Part shown: in pieces, positions 25,978 through 35,538 of the stretch | How the letters are laid out: every line of letters begins with the position of its first letter | Numbering within the stretch: the stretch's first letter is position 1 | Notes under the pieces: generated by a model | What the model was told of the DNA's origin: nothing | Databases searched by the model: none | Seen by the model: the letters and a program-made list of their open reading frames with translations, nothing else | Translations under genes and position numbers: made by a program | Assembly: GCA_021325275.1 (NCBI GenBank) | Contig: JAJPHL010000010.1 | Location: 30,666-94,665, forward strand | Length of the DNA stretch: 64,000 nucleotides | Reading direction: 5' to 3' | From: Terriglobia bacterium | GTDB taxonomy: Bacteria; Acidobacteriota; Terriglobia; JAJPHL01

Positions 25978-26940
25978 TTACTCAAACAACGAGTCCACGT
26001 ACAGCTTGGGATTGAACGGCACGAGATCGTCGCGCTGTTCGCCGATTCCCACGTAGCGGATCGGCAAATTCAACTCTCGCGCGATCGCCACGGCGACGCC
26101 GCCTTTCGCCGTGCCGTCGAGTTTGGTCAGCACGATGCCGGTGACGCCCGCCGCTTGCAGAAACTCGCGAGCTTGCAAGACGCCGTTTTGTCCCGTGGTG
26201 GCGTCAAGGATCAGGAGCACCTCGTGCGGCGCGCCGGGAATCAGGCGCCCCGCAGTGCGTTTCATCTTTTCGAGTTCCGCCATCAAGTTGGACTTGTTGT
26301 GCAGGCGGCCGGCTGTGTCGACAATCACGTAATCCACGCCGCGCGACTTCGCGGCGGCCAGCGCGTCGTAAAGCACCGCGCTGGGATCGGCGCCCGGCTT
26401 TTGGCGGATCATTTCCGTATGCGAACGCTGCGCCCACACTTCAAGCTGTTCGTTGGCGGCGGCGCGGAAAGTGTCGGCGGCGCACAAGAGCACCTCCTTG
26501 CCGTTGCCTTTCAGTTGATGCGCGAGTTTTCCGATCGTGGTGGTCTTGCCGACGCCGTTTACGCCAACAAGCATCAATACGACAGGGGGTTCGGCCGTGG
26601 GATTCGCGGGCGCGCCCGATCCCGAGCGCGTGAGGATGCCGAGCAACTCATCCTTTAAAATGTCCCGCACTTGCGTGGACGTATCGCCGGCCTGCGCCGT
26701 CGTTGACGACGCGCGCGTTTTCACGGCCTTCAGTAACTCCGTTGTCGTTGTGATCCCCAAATCGGCGGCGAGCAGCGTCACTTCCAGTTGATCGAGCAGC
26801 GCTTGATCGACTTCGATTTTTCCGCGTGTCGCTTCTTCCAGTTTCGCGGCCAGCGTGTCGCGCGTGGACGTCACCGCCTTCTTGAAGCGATCAAAGAGAC
26901 TGGGCGGGGGAGGCGGGCCAAACAGCGATTGAATCGGCAT
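25978..26940 (-). CDS. ftsY: Signal recognition particle receptor FtsY
   Basis: A 320-residue SRP GTPase that docks the SRP-ribosome complex at the inner membrane for co-translational insertion. An N-domain helical bundle (about 15-110) is followed by the G-domain: P-loop [10 protein letters not shown], the insertion-box/G2 region [30 protein letters not shown] (G3), [10 protein letters not shown] (G4) and the closing motif [13 protein letters not shown]. The acidic A-domain of E. coli FtsY is absent, as in many bacteria. A short proline-rich N-terminus (GPPPPPS) is the only oddity. It may start an operon with the BrnT/BrnA genes. Confidence 0.96.
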   Translation of the reverse strand: MPIQSLFGPPPPPSLFDRFKKAVTSTRDTLAAKLEEATRGKIEVDQALLDQLEVTLLAADLGITTTTELLKAVKTRASSTTAQAGDTSTQVRDILKDELLGILTRSGSGAPANPTAEPPVVLMLVGVNGVGKTTTIGKLAHQLKGNGKEVLLCAADTFRAAANEQLEVWAQRSHTEMIRQKPGADPSAVLYDALAAAKSRGVDYVIVDTAGRLHNKSNLMAELEKMKRTAGRLIPGAPHEVLLILDATTGQNGVLQAREFLQAAGVTGIVLTKLDGTAKGGVAVAIARELNLPIRYVGIGEQRDDLVPFNPKLYVDSLFE

Positions 26941-26953
26941 CGTGAAGAGTCAA

Positions 26954-28446
26954 TCATATCGCGGATAGGTCCAAGATCTGCGGACCGAGCGCCGCGAGAA
27001 AGCTGCGGTCGTGCGACACGGCGATGATCGTGCCAGGATAGCGAATCAACGCTTGTTCCAGCGCTTCTTGCGCTTCGATTTCCAGATAATTTGTCGGTTC
27101 GTCAAGCAGCAGAAGATTTGCGCCGCACGAGAGCAGTCGCGCCAACGCGGTCTTTGCGCGCTCCCCGGGACTCAGCTCGCGCAGCGGACGCGCGATGCAG
27201 TCGGGCCGGACCTTCAGGCAGGCGAGCATCATGCGACTCAGCGTTGAAGTGCTGCAAACGTCGATTGGCGTGCGATCGACGTCGAGCGCTTCCACTTCCT
27301 GCGAGAAGTAACCGGTGTCGACGTTGGCGCCGAATTGCACTTCGCCGGTCGTCGCAGGTTCCAGCCCGAGCAAGATGCGCAGCAGCGTGGTTTTCCCGGA
27401 TCCGTTCGCTCCGGCGATGGCGAGTCGCGCGCCGCGCGGCAGATGGAAGGTCACGTTTGCGAAGAGCGCGCGGCTGCCGAACGATTTTCCAAGATCACGA
27501 GCGGAAAGGGCGATGTCTCCCGAGCGGCGGACCGCCGAGAAATCGAGGTCCGGAATCGGTTGTTCGACCCACGGCTTTTCCACTTCCTCAAATTGCGCCG
27601 CGCGTTCCTTCAAGAGTCGCCCGGTGCGCGCGACCTTCTTGGCTTTGCGCGCGTAGAAATCGTTGTCGCCTTTTTCGCCGGCCGGGGGCGCCGAGATCTT
27701 GCGGGCCAGCGCGGCGCGACGTTCGCTGGCGCGCTCGAACGCGGCTTTGCGCCGTTGCGCGCCTTCGTACTTGTCCCACGCTTGACGCTCGAGCACCGCG
27801 CGACGCTCTAAGTAGTCGCGATAGCCGCCGGAAAGACGCGAGCTGACCCACGGACTATTTCGATCACGCCTGATGCCACGCGATCAAGCAGCGTGCGGTC
27901 GTGCGATACGAAGACACACGCGCGCCCGTGATCACGGCGCGTTAATTCTTCTTCGAGCCACTGGCGACCGGCAATGTCGAGGTGATTCGTCGGCTCGTCG
28001 AGCAGCAGCAGATCGGATGGTGTGAACAACGCGCGTGCCAATGCCGCGCGTGTCCGCTGGCCGCCGCTGAGACACGCAAGCGGCAGCGAGCGGTCGCCGG
28101 CGCTAAAGCCGAATCCACCAAGAATGCGTTCGGCACACGATTCCGCCGCGTAGTCCTCGGGATCGCGGTTGGCGGAGAGCACGTAGTCGAACAGCGTGAG
28201 CGCCGCATCCGGTGCGGAGGTCTCCTGCGACAAATACGACACGCGCAGTCCACGCCGCCGGATCATTGTGCCCGATGTCGACTGCAACTCTCCGGAGAGC
28301 AACTTCAGCAGCGAGGATTTGCCCGCGCCGTTTGGTCCCACCAGCGCCAAGCGATCGCCCGGATCGACGGCAAACGTGAGGTCGCTGAAAAGGTCGATGG
28401 TAGACGGGTAATGAAAAGAGACTTCCGAAACGGTCAGTAATGACAT
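26954..28446 (-). pseudogene. ABC-F family ATPase, broken by a frameshift near 27830
   Basis: Two adjacent frames together make one duplicated-ATPase ABC-F protein of about 497 residues, the class that acts on ribosomes in translation or antibiotic protection. The first part (28446-27808) has VGPNGAGKSS, LSGGQRTRAALARAL, LLLLDEPTNHLD and VSHDRTLLD. It then runs out of frame at RVFPAAIATT. The second part (from about 27830) continues GGYRDYLERRAVLERQ in the next frame, then ANGSGKTTL, LSPGERAKTALARLL and LLLLDEPTNYLE. Restoring FPGGYRDYL needs one extra base in the CCGGCGG run at 27824-27831. Either the gene is inactivated or one base was lost in sequencing or assembly. Everything else looks well conserved. 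Confidence 0.85.
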
Positions 28447-28560
28447 GGCCCACCGGCAGATGTGCCGGGATTACAGCGAGGTTGCGGTGAACGGACGGGG
28501 CGATGTCGTTAGATTTTCACTGTGAGATAAGGATACCACGGCCGGCGCGCATTTGCAGTT

Positions 28561-28670
28561 GTCAGAACCATTCGCGGTAGCGAATGGGCTCGCTGGCCTG
28601 TCACCCAACGCAGACGTCCGAGCTTGCGGACAGGCCAGCGCGCCCATCCGCTACCGCGGATGGTTCTGAC
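28561..28670. repeat. Long hairpin repeat between ABC-F gene and purQ
   Basis: Two 42-base arms (28561-28602 and 28629-28670) pair with three mismatches. Each arm is itself a partial palindrome around CGCGGTAGCG / CGCTACCGCG, so alternative cloverleaf-like folds are possible. It lies in a 263-base divergent intergenic region that holds no gene. Confidence 0.85.
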
Positions 28671-28697
28671 AGCGCATGCGGCCCACACGCGTTGAGT

Positions 28698-28703
28698 TAT
28701 AAT
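28698..28703 (+). promoter_or_regulatory. -10 element TATAAT immediately before purQ
   Basis: A perfect TATAAT ends six bases before the GTG start at 28710. No Shine-Dalgarno sequence lies between them, so the purine operon transcript is likely leaderless. No good -35 hexamer is evident at the expected spacing. Confidence 0.5.
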
Positions 28704-28709
28704 TCTTTT

Positions 28710-29390
28710 GTGCCCACAAAATTTGGCGTGGTTGTTTTTCCTGGCAGCAACTGCGACGATGACGCGCTCCAGGCCGTGCGCCGTGGTGTCGGCGGTGTCG
28801 CCGATTTCATCTGGCACGGCTCGGAAGATTTGAACGGCGCGGACGTCATTATTCTTCCCGGCGGATTTGCCTACGGCGACTACCTGCGCACCGGCGCCAT
28901 CGCGCGATTTTCTCCGGTGATGTGCTCGGTTGCGAAGTTTGCGGCGAGCGGGGGAGTCGTATTGGGCATTTGCAACGGATTTCAGATTTTGCTCGAAGCC
29001 GGATTGCTACCCGGCGCGATGCTGAAGAATCGCGGATCGCATTTTGTCTGCAAGCCCGTCGCGATGCGCGTGGAAAATAATCGCTTACCGTTCACGTCGG
29101 CGTACGAGATGGGTCAGCGGGTCACATTTCCCATCGCGCACGGCGAAGGAAATTACTTCTGCGATCCTGAAACGTTGCGCGAACTGCAACGGCGCGATCG
29201 CGTGGTCCTGCGCTATCTAGACAATCCCAATGGATCGCTCGACGACATAGCGGGCATCGCGAACTGGGACGGCAATGTGATGGGATTGATGCCGCATCCG
29301 GAACGCGCCGCCGATCCGCTGCTGGGATCGTCGGACGGCTTGGGGATTTTCAAGTCCTTAGTTGGCGCCATGAGCCTGACAGCACAATGA
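28710..29390 (+). CDS. purQ: Phosphoribosylformylglycinamidine synthase, glutaminase subunit
   Basis: A 226-residue class I glutamine amidotransferase that supplies ammonia to PurL for making FGAM in purine synthesis. Key motifs are [14 protein letters not shown] at the start, [13 protein letters not shown], the nucleophile elbow [12 protein letters not shown] with its Cys, and the His/Glu pair in MPHPER. Translation should begin at the GTG at 28710 ([10 protein letters not shown]). The open frame reaches further upstream, but that stretch is the hairpin repeat. It overlaps purL by four bases (ATGA), giving translational coupling. Confidence 0.95.
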   Translation: MPTKFGVVVFPGSNCDDDALQAVRRGVGGVADFIWHGSEDLNGADVIILPGGFAYGDYLRTGAIARFSPVMCSVAKFAASGGVVLGICNGFQILLEAGLLPGAMLKNRGSHFVCKPVAMRVENNRLPFTSAYEMGQRVTFPIAHGEGNYFCDPETLRELQRRDRVVLRYLDNPNGSLDDIAGIANWDGNVMGLMPHPERAADPLLGSSDGLGIFKSLVGAMSLTAQ

Positions 29391-31609
29391 CGATCACACC
29401 GGAGCTGGTGGCCGAACACCAGATCACGCCTGAAGAATACGAAAAAATCCTGCGCCTGCTCGGCCGCGAGCCGAGTGTCACCGAACTCGGCATCTTCAGT
29501 GTGATGTGGAGCGAGCATTGCTCGTACAAAAGCTCGCGCGCGCTGCTGAAGGGACTGCCCACAAAAAGTTCGCGCGTGCTTCAAGGACCCGGCGAGAACG
29601 CCGGCATCATCGACATTGGCGGCGGATGGGCGTGCGCGTTCAAGATCGAATCGCACAATCATCCGAGTTTCGTCGAACCGTTTCAGGGGGCGGCCACGGG
29701 CGTCGGCGGAATTTTGCGCGATATTTTCACCATGGGCGCGCGGCCCATCGCCGTCATGGACTCGCTGCGCTTCGGGCCGCTCACGGGACCCAATGGCGCG
29801 CGCAACGCGCGAATCTTGCAGGGCGTGGTCGGCGGCATCGGACATTACGGCAACGCGTTCGGCGTGCCGACGGTGGGCGGGGAAGCGGTTTTTGAACCGT
29901 GCTACAGCCAGAATCCGCTGGTGAATGCGTTCGCGCTGGGAATTTTCCGCGCCGACGGAATCTTTCGCGGCAACGCGTCGGGCGTGGGAAATCCCGTGAT
30001 CTACGTGGGTGCGCGCACGGGCAAGGACGGCATTCACGGCGCGACGATGGCGTCGGCGGAGTTTTCCGCGGACGATGAAGAATCGCGCGCCAAGCGGCCC
30101 AACGTGCAAGTGGGTGATCCGTTCATGGAAAAATTGCTGCTCGAAGCGTGCCTGGAAGCGATGAAGACCGGCGCGGTGGTGGGCATCCAAGACATGGGCG
30201 CCGCGGGACTGACCTGTTCGACGTGTGAAATGGGCGGACGCGCCGGCACGGGCGTAGAAATTGAAATCGACTTGGTGCCGCAGCGCGAGACGGGCATGAC
30301 GCCGTACGAAATCATGCTCAGCGAATCGCAGGAGCGTATGCTTCTGGTCGCCGAGCGCGGACGCGAGCACGAAGTGCTGAACGTTTTCTACAAATGGGGA
30401 TTGCAAGCTGTAGTGATCGGCGCGGTGATCGGCAATCCGCACATGCGCGTGAAGCATCACGGACAAACGGTGGCGGACATTCCTAACGCCGCGCTCACCG
30501 ACGAAGCGCCGATTTATCAGCGCCCGCGAGAAACGGCGAAAAGACCCGTGCCGATGGATCCGCCAGTGGAAATTCCCGAGCATTCCGACTACTTGGGGGA
30601 TTTGAAAACGCTGCTCGCCGCGCCGACGATTGCGTCAAAGCGTTGGATTTGGGAACAGTACGATTATTCCGTTTGCACGAACACGATGGCCGGTCCCGGC
30701 GGCGACGCGGCGGTGTTGCGCCTCAAGGAAACCGGCGGCGCGCTGGCGATGTCGCTCGACGGCAATGGCCGCTACTGCTGGCTTGACGCGCGTGAGGGCG
30801 CGAAACTCGCGGTGGCCGAGGCCTGCCGCAACGTCAGCGCCGTCGGTGCGGAGCCGCTGGCGGCGACGAATTGCTTGAACTTCGGGAGTCCCGAAAACCC
30901 GCAGACCATGTGGCAATTCGCCGAAGCGGTCGGCGGAATGAGCGAAGCGTGCCAGGCGCTCGGTACGCCGATCACCGGCGGCAATGTGAGTTTTTACAAT
31001 GAAACGTTAGGCGACCCGATTTATCCCACGCCCGTCATGGGCATTGTGGGATTGCTCGATGATGCGCATCAAGCGATCGGAAGCGCGTTTCGAAACGCCG
31101 GGAGAATCGTTGCCTTGCTCGGTGAATTCGGCGATGCCAAAGACGCGGTGCGCTTTGGATCGTCGGAGTACGCCAAGAACGTTCTCGGCAGTGTGTGGGG
31201 ATTGCCGCCGAAGCTCGATCTCGATTTCGAGAAGCGCGTGCAAGCGTGCTGCCGCGGCCTGGTGCGCGCGGGCGTCATCGAATCGGCGCACGACGCGAGC
31301 GACGGCGGCATCGCCGTGGCGCTGGCGGAATGCTGTTGGGGCGGCACGGGCGCGATGGTGGTGTTGCCGGGGCGGCCTTCCGTGATTGGGCTGTTTAACG
31401 AAACACCAAGCAGATATATTGTGAGTGTCGCGAAAGAGAATTGGGCCGAGGTGGAAGCGGCAGCGGCGCGGCACAACGTTCCGGCGCGCAAGTTGGGATT
31501 CACGGGCGGCGATCGGCTGGAGATCAACGGCGCGATCAGCGCGCCGGTCGCGGAGTTGAAGGAAGTTTGGGAGACGAGTTTGGAAAAGTTACTGACCGCT
31601 CACAACTAA
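29387..31609 (+). CDS. purL: Phosphoribosylformylglycinamidine synthase, large subunit
   Basis: A 740-residue small-type PurL, which together with PurQ (and usually PurS) converts FGAR, ATP and glutamine-derived ammonia into FGAM. Recognisable segments are the N-terminal [14 protein letters not shown] (catalytic His), [28 protein letters not shown], the [17 protein letters not shown] block, [11 protein letters not shown], and the second ATP-binding half with GNVSFYNET and [14 protein letters not shown]. Length fits the PurL of PurSQL systems. No purS is seen next to it. The product of the next gene, purF, acts earlier in the same pathway. Confidence 0.96.
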   Translation: MTITPELVAEHQITPEEYEKILRLLGREPSVTELGIFSVMWSEHCSYKSSRALLKGLPTKSSRVLQGPGENAGIIDIGGGWACAFKIESHNHPSFVEPFQGAATGVGGILRDIFTMGARPIAVMDSLRFGPLTGPNGARNARILQGVVGGIGHYGNAFGVPTVGGEAVFEPCYSQNPLVNAFALGIFRADGIFRGNASGVGNPVIYVGARTGKDGIHGATMASAEFSADDEESRAKRPNVQVGDPFMEKLLLEACLEAMKTGAVVGIQDMGAAGLTCSTCEMGGRAGTGVEIEIDLVPQRETGMTPYEIMLSESQERMLLVAERGREHEVLNVFYKWGLQAVVIGAVIGNPHMRVKHHGQTVADIPNAALTDEAPIYQRPRETAKRPVPMDPPVEIPEHSDYLGDLKTLLAAPTIASKRWIWEQYDYSVCTNTMAGPGGDAAVLRLKETGGALAMSLDGNGRYCWLDAREGAKLAVAEACRNVSAVGAEPLAATNCLNFGSPENPQTMWQFAEAVGGMSEACQALGTPITGGNVSFYNETLGDPIYPTPVMGIVGLLDDAHQAIGSAFRNAGRIVALLGEFGDAKDAVRFGSSEYAKNVLGSVWGLPPKLDLDFEKRVQACCRGLVRAGVIESAHDASDGGIAVALAECCWGGTGAMVVLPGRPSVIGLFNETPSRYIVSVAKENWAEVEAAAARHNVPARKLGFTGGDRLEINGAISAPVAELKEVWETSLEKLLTAHN

Positions 31610-31618
31610 CCCACCATC

Positions 31619-33010
31619 ATGTGCGCAATCTTCGGCGTCTACAATCACGCAGAGGCGGGTACGGAAGCGTACCTCGGTTTGTGCGCGCAGCAGCATCGCG
31701 GCCAGGAGAGCGCGGGCATCGTCTCGTGTAATAACGGTGTTTTCCATGCGGAAAAAGGCATGGGCCACGTCGCGGACATTTTTTCCAAGCGCAAACTCGC
31801 GAAATTGCTGGGAACGGCGGCCGTGGGTCACACGCGCTACGCCACGGCCGGTGAAACGGCGCTAAAAAACGCGCAACCGCTCACAGTCGATTGCAACAAG
31901 GGCGTGCTGGCGCTGGCGCACAACGGAAATCTGACCAACGCTCACGAAATCCGTTCGCGTTTAGAGGCCAGCGGCTCGATTTTCCAAACCACCTCCGACA
32001 CCGAAGTGATCCTGCACCTGATCGCCCACTCACGGGAGAGCGATTTGACCGCGGCGATCTCGGAAGCGTTGAATCAAGTGGAAGGCGCGTACTCGCTGAT
32101 CTTGCTCAGCGGCAATCGCCTGTACGCGATTCGCGATCCGCGCGGATTTCGTCCCCTGGCGCACGGCGTGATGCCGGATGGCGCGCATGTTGTTGCGTCG
32201 GAAACCTGCGCGTTCGATTTGATCGGCGCGCGTTACGAGAACGACGTGCGGCCCGGCACCATGTTGATCGCCGCGCTTGATTCTGACGGCGCCGGCGGTG
32301 TGAAGGAAGAGCGTTTTGCGGAAGCCCTGCCGCCCGCGGCGTGCATCTTCGAGCACGTTTATTTCTCGCGTCCCGACAGTTTGGTTTTTGGACGCCCCGT
32401 TTATCGCTCGCGCGAGGCGCTCGGGCGGTTGCTCGCGCGCGAGGCTCCCGCGGCCGCTGAAATCGTTGTGCCGGTGCCCGATTCCGGAACCGCGGCGGCG
32501 ATCGGTTACTCGGCGGAGTCGAAACTACCGTTCAAGTGGGGATTGATCCGCAGCCACTATGCGGGACGCACCTTCATCGAGCCGGAGCAATCGATCCGTG
32601 ACTTCGGCGTAAAGTTGAAACTGAATCCGGTGCGCGAAATTCTCGAAGGCCGCAGCGTTGTGCTGGTCGACGATTCCATCGTGCGCGGGACAACTTCGAA
32701 AAAAATCGTCCGTATGGTGCGCGAAGCGGGCGCGCGCGAAGTTCATGTGCGGATCAGTTGTCCGCCGACGATTTCGCCTTGCTATTACGGTGTGGACACG
32801 CCGACGCGCGACGAGTTGATCGCGGCGAATCTCTCAGTGGATGCGATCCGCGAATTTATCGGCGCGGATTCGTTGCAGTATCTTTCGCTCGACGGATTGC
32901 ACGCCGCCGTGGAGGACTCCCCGACGTCGCGTTTCTGTAGCGCCTGCTATACGGGTGAGTATCCGACCAATTTGGTCCAAGAGAGCCAGATCGGAAGATG
33001 CCGCGGATAG
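31619..33010 (+). CDS. purF: Amidophosphoribosyltransferase
   Basis: A 463-residue enzyme for the first committed step of purine synthesis (PRPP plus glutamine to phosphoribosylamine). The N-terminal MCAIFGVYNH puts the glutaminase nucleophile at Cys2, so only Met removal is needed and there is no propeptide as in Bacillus subtilis. QHRGQESAGI and GHTRYAT are glutaminase motifs, and VVLVDDSIVRGTT is the PRPP loop. Cysteines in AACIFEHVYF, SPCYYG and FCSACYTGEYP match the four ligands of the [4Fe-4S] cluster of the B. subtilis-type enzyme, suggesting oxygen-sensitive stability. Ends the purQLF operon, nine bases after purL. Confidence 0.96.
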   Translation: MCAIFGVYNHAEAGTEAYLGLCAQQHRGQESAGIVSCNNGVFHAEKGMGHVADIFSKRKLAKLLGTAAVGHTRYATAGETALKNAQPLTVDCNKGVLALAHNGNLTNAHEIRSRLEASGSIFQTTSDTEVILHLIAHSRESDLTAAISEALNQVEGAYSLILLSGNRLYAIRDPRGFRPLAHGVMPDGAHVVASETCAFDLIGARYENDVRPGTMLIAALDSDGAGGVKEERFAEALPPAACIFEHVYFSRPDSLVFGRPVYRSREALGRLLAREAPAAAEIVVPVPDSGTAAAIGYSAESKLPFKWGLIRSHYAGRTFIEPEQSIRDFGVKLKLNPVREILEGRSVVLVDDSIVRGTTSKKIVRMVREAGAREVHVRISCPPTISPCYYGVDTPTRDELIAANLSVDAIREFIGADSLQYLSLDGLHAAVEDSPTSRFCSACYTGEYPTNLVQESQIGRCRG

Positions 33011-33039
33011 GTTTGCACGCCATGAGACAATAGGCGGTC

Positions 33040-35427
33040 ATGGCGAGATTCCTTTCGATCCTGTGTGCGGTAGCCCTGCTTGTTTCGACCACTGATTTGC
33101 CCGCCGTGTCTGCGGCAGGACCAACGGTCACCGCCATCTTGAGTGCCGCGCCGATGGCGCAGGTCACGGGCAACTTGGCGCGCGGCGAGTTAATCAGCAT
33201 CTACGGACTGGGTCTCGCGACCGGTACGTCCAGCGCGACAACCGTACCTCTGCCGACAACTTTGGACGGCGCCACCGTTTCCATAGGTGGCATACCGGCG
33301 CCGATCGCATTCGCCAGTCCCACGCAGTTGAATGTGCAAGTGCCCTTCGAGATACTCCCGGCTACCACTGCGGTCAATGTCATCGTTACGGTGGGCGGGG
33401 TCAGCACTCCGCCGATCATCATGAATCTGGTGACCCAAGATGTTGGCTTGTCTTTTGCGGAGTATCTTCGCGATAGCGGTGGGCCGCAAGGGTTTCCCGT
33501 GACCGCGACGAACACAGCGGTGGTGCAAGCGCCGGTCGGCTCGACGCTGGCGTTATTCGCGTACGGTTTGGGCGCGGTGCAGCCGTCGATCGCCAGTGGC
33601 GCGCTTCCGCCTTTCACCGGCGTTACCATCAACGCGGTGGTCAATCCGATTGTCACCATTAACGGTGCGGCGGTTCCGGTGGTCCAATCCGAACTGGCTG
33701 GAGTTGGCGTTTACGAAGTGTTCGTGACGATTCCTTCCACCGCGTCCGGCAATTTGACCGTCGTGCTGAGCGGCGTGTCCGGCGGATCGCTCGGTCCGAC
33801 AGGCGTCACCGGCGCGACCGGCGCGACGGGATCCACTGGACTGGCGGGCGCAACGGGACCGACGGGTGCGCAAGGTGCGAATGGAGCGAATGGCGCGACG
33901 GGACCGCAGGGTGTTGCGGGATCCGCGGGACCCGCGGGTCCAACGGGTCCGCAAGGATTTCAAGGAATCCCGGGACCGCAGGGTGTCCAAGGGACGCAAG
34001 GCATTCAAGGCTCGACCGGGTCGACGGGAGCAACCGGTCCGACCGGAGCCACAGGATTGAATTGGCAAGGTGCGTGGAGTTCCACCGGAACCTACAAGCT
34101 GAATGACGCGGTCAGCGTCGGCGGCAGCAGTTATATCTCGTTGACCAACGCAAACTCGAACAACGCTCCGGCGACGAGTCCGTCGTCGTGGGCCTTGCTC
34201 GCGCAAGTGGGCGCGACGGGCGCGATCGGCGTGACAGGCGCAACTGGCGCGACGTCGACCGTCGCCGGACCCACGGGTCCAGTCGGTTTGCAAGGCGCCA
34301 CGGGACCGACCGGTGCGGCGTCGACGGTCGCGGGACCAACGGGTCCAGTCGGTTTGCCAGGCGCCACGGGACCGACTGGTGCGGCATCGACGGTCGCCGG
34401 ACCAACGGGTCCGACAGGTGTGCAAGGCTTGGTGGGACCGACCGGCGCGGCATCCACGGTCGCGGGACCAACGGGGCCGACGGGGACCCAAGGTCCGGCG
34501 GGTCCAACAGGCGCGGCGTCGACTGTCGCAGGGCCAACGGGTTCGACTGGCGCGCAGGGAAATCCAGGCGCCACGGGCGCAACCGGCGCGGCGTCAACGG
34601 TTGCGGGACCAACAGGTCCGACCGGTCCAGCGGGAACGCCGGGTACCACCGGCGCAACAGGCGCCGCATCAACCGTTGCGGGACCTACAGGTGCGACGGG
34701 ATTGCAAGGACCAACAGGACTGCAAGGAGCAACCGGGGCGACCGGCGCAGCGTCGACGGTCGCAGGACCCGCCGGCCCCACCGGACCAACGGGCGCGGCG
34801 TCTACCGTCGCGGGTCCAACGGGACCAACCGGATCGGGCAGCGGTTCGCTGGTATTTGTCGCGAGTCTTGGCCAGGGGACCCAAGCCAACGCCGCAACTC
34901 TCACCACAAACTCGGGCGGAATGGCTTCGACCGGCGCGTTGATGCCGATCTCCGGCTATCAGCCGAGTGCGGTGCTGATCGGCCAGCTCAACGCCAACAA
35001 CGGTCTCGCCTATTTCAGCAACATTTATGGCGGCTTGCTGCAAGTGATGCCATCGACGATGACGTTCACGAAGATGCAAGCGGTGATCAATCCGCAGAAT
35101 ACGGTGATCTTGATCGGTGTGACCCTTACGATCACGGCGCAGCTTTACCGGTTTCAGCGGCAGGGCGGAAGCGGACAATTGGTAACGGTTCCCGGCGCGG
35201 CATGCACGTTTACCGATGCAAGCACATTGCAAACGCCCAATCCGACGCAGACCTATAGCAACATCGTTCCGCCGAGCGAACTCGGCGTTTGCAACACAAC
35301 GTTCTCGGCGACGATTCCGCAGGGCGATTCGTTAATGTGGCTGATCAGCATGACGTCGTCTACCAATGGTAACGCGTCGTTGACGCAGAGTCTCCCAGTC
35401 GACGTGTCGATATCGCTTTCGCAGTGA
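33040..35427 (+). CDS. Secreted collagen-like protein with Solibacter-type N-terminal domain
   Basis: A 795-residue exported protein with a signal peptide (1-25). Residues 30-250 look like the beta-rich domain usually found at the C-terminus of Solibacter surface proteins ([58 protein letters not shown]). Next is a Gly-X-Y region rich in GPTG/GATG (about 258-345), a [17 protein letters not shown] module of chitin-binding or tail-fibre type (about 348-395), and a second Gly-X-Y region made of about nine units of 16-28 residues, each beginning with AASTVAGP. That seven-residue GAASTVA breaks the triplet phase in every unit. A non-repetitive domain (615-795) ends the protein, probably for trimerisation or binding. 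Likely a surface fibre. Confidence 0.88.
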   Translation: MARFLSILCAVALLVSTTDLPAVSAAGPTVTAILSAAPMAQVTGNLARGELISIYGLGLATGTSSATTVPLPTTLDGATVSIGGIPAPIAFASPTQLNVQVPFEILPATTAVNVIVTVGGVSTPPIIMNLVTQDVGLSFAEYLRDSGGPQGFPVTATNTAVVQAPVGSTLALFAYGLGAVQPSIASGALPPFTGVTINAVVNPIVTINGAAVPVVQSELAGVGVYEVFVTIPSTASGNLTVVLSGVSGGSLGPTGVTGATGATGSTGLAGATGPTGAQGANGANGATGPQGVAGSAGPAGPTGPQGFQGIPGPQGVQGTQGIQGSTGSTGATGPTGATGLNWQGAWSSTGTYKLNDAVSVGGSSYISLTNANSNNAPATSPSSWALLAQVGATGAIGVTGATGATSTVAGPTGPVGLQGATGPTGAASTVAGPTGPVGLPGATGPTGAASTVAGPTGPTGVQGLVGPTGAASTVAGPTGPTGTQGPAGPTGAASTVAGPTGSTGAQGNPGATGATGAASTVAGPTGPTGPAGTPGTTGATGAASTVAGPTGATGLQGPTGLQGATGATGAASTVAGPAGPTGPTGAASTVAGPTGPTGSGSGSLVFVASLGQGTQANAATLTTNSGGMASTGALMPISGYQPSAVLIGQLNANNGLAYFSNIYGGLLQVMPSTMTFTKMQAVINPQNTVILIGVTLTITAQLYRFQRQGGSGQLVTVPGAACTFTDASTLQTPNPTQTYSNIVPPSELGVCNTTFSATIPQGDSLMWLISMTSSTNGNASLTQSLPVDVSISLSQ

Positions 35428-35447
35428 TAGGAACCACACATTTTTCA

Positions 35448-35525
35448 ACCACAAAGACACAAAGGACGCAAAGAAAACCAGGACTTGAAGGCCTTGGTTT
35501 TCTTTGTGTCCTTTGTCTTTGTGGT
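35448..35525. repeat. Inverted repeat IR5 (CACAAAGA units) between convergent genes
   Basis: Left arm ACCACAAAGACACAAAGGAC... (from 35448) pairs with the right arm ending ...CTTTGTCTTTGTGGT (to 35525), with a two-base length difference. The arms are iterated CACAAAGA-type units. It lies between the stops of the collagen-like and M28 genes, where it may serve as a bidirectional terminator. Confidence 0.85.
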
Positions 35526-35538
35526 AAAAGACGCGTGA

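Noticed and set aside
28584..28709. Upstream extension of purQ to an ATG at 28584
   Set aside because: The added 42 codons are encoded by the right part of the hairpin repeat; family alignment starts at the GTG at 28710.
34258..34860. Regularly spaced repeats that might resemble a CRISPR array
   Set aside because: They are in-frame coding repeats without unique spacers; no cas genes are near.
33553..34907. Minus-strand frames with regular repeats opposite the collagen-like gene
   Set aside because: Their periodicity (such as [19 protein letters not shown]) is only the complement of the Gly-X-Y repeats.
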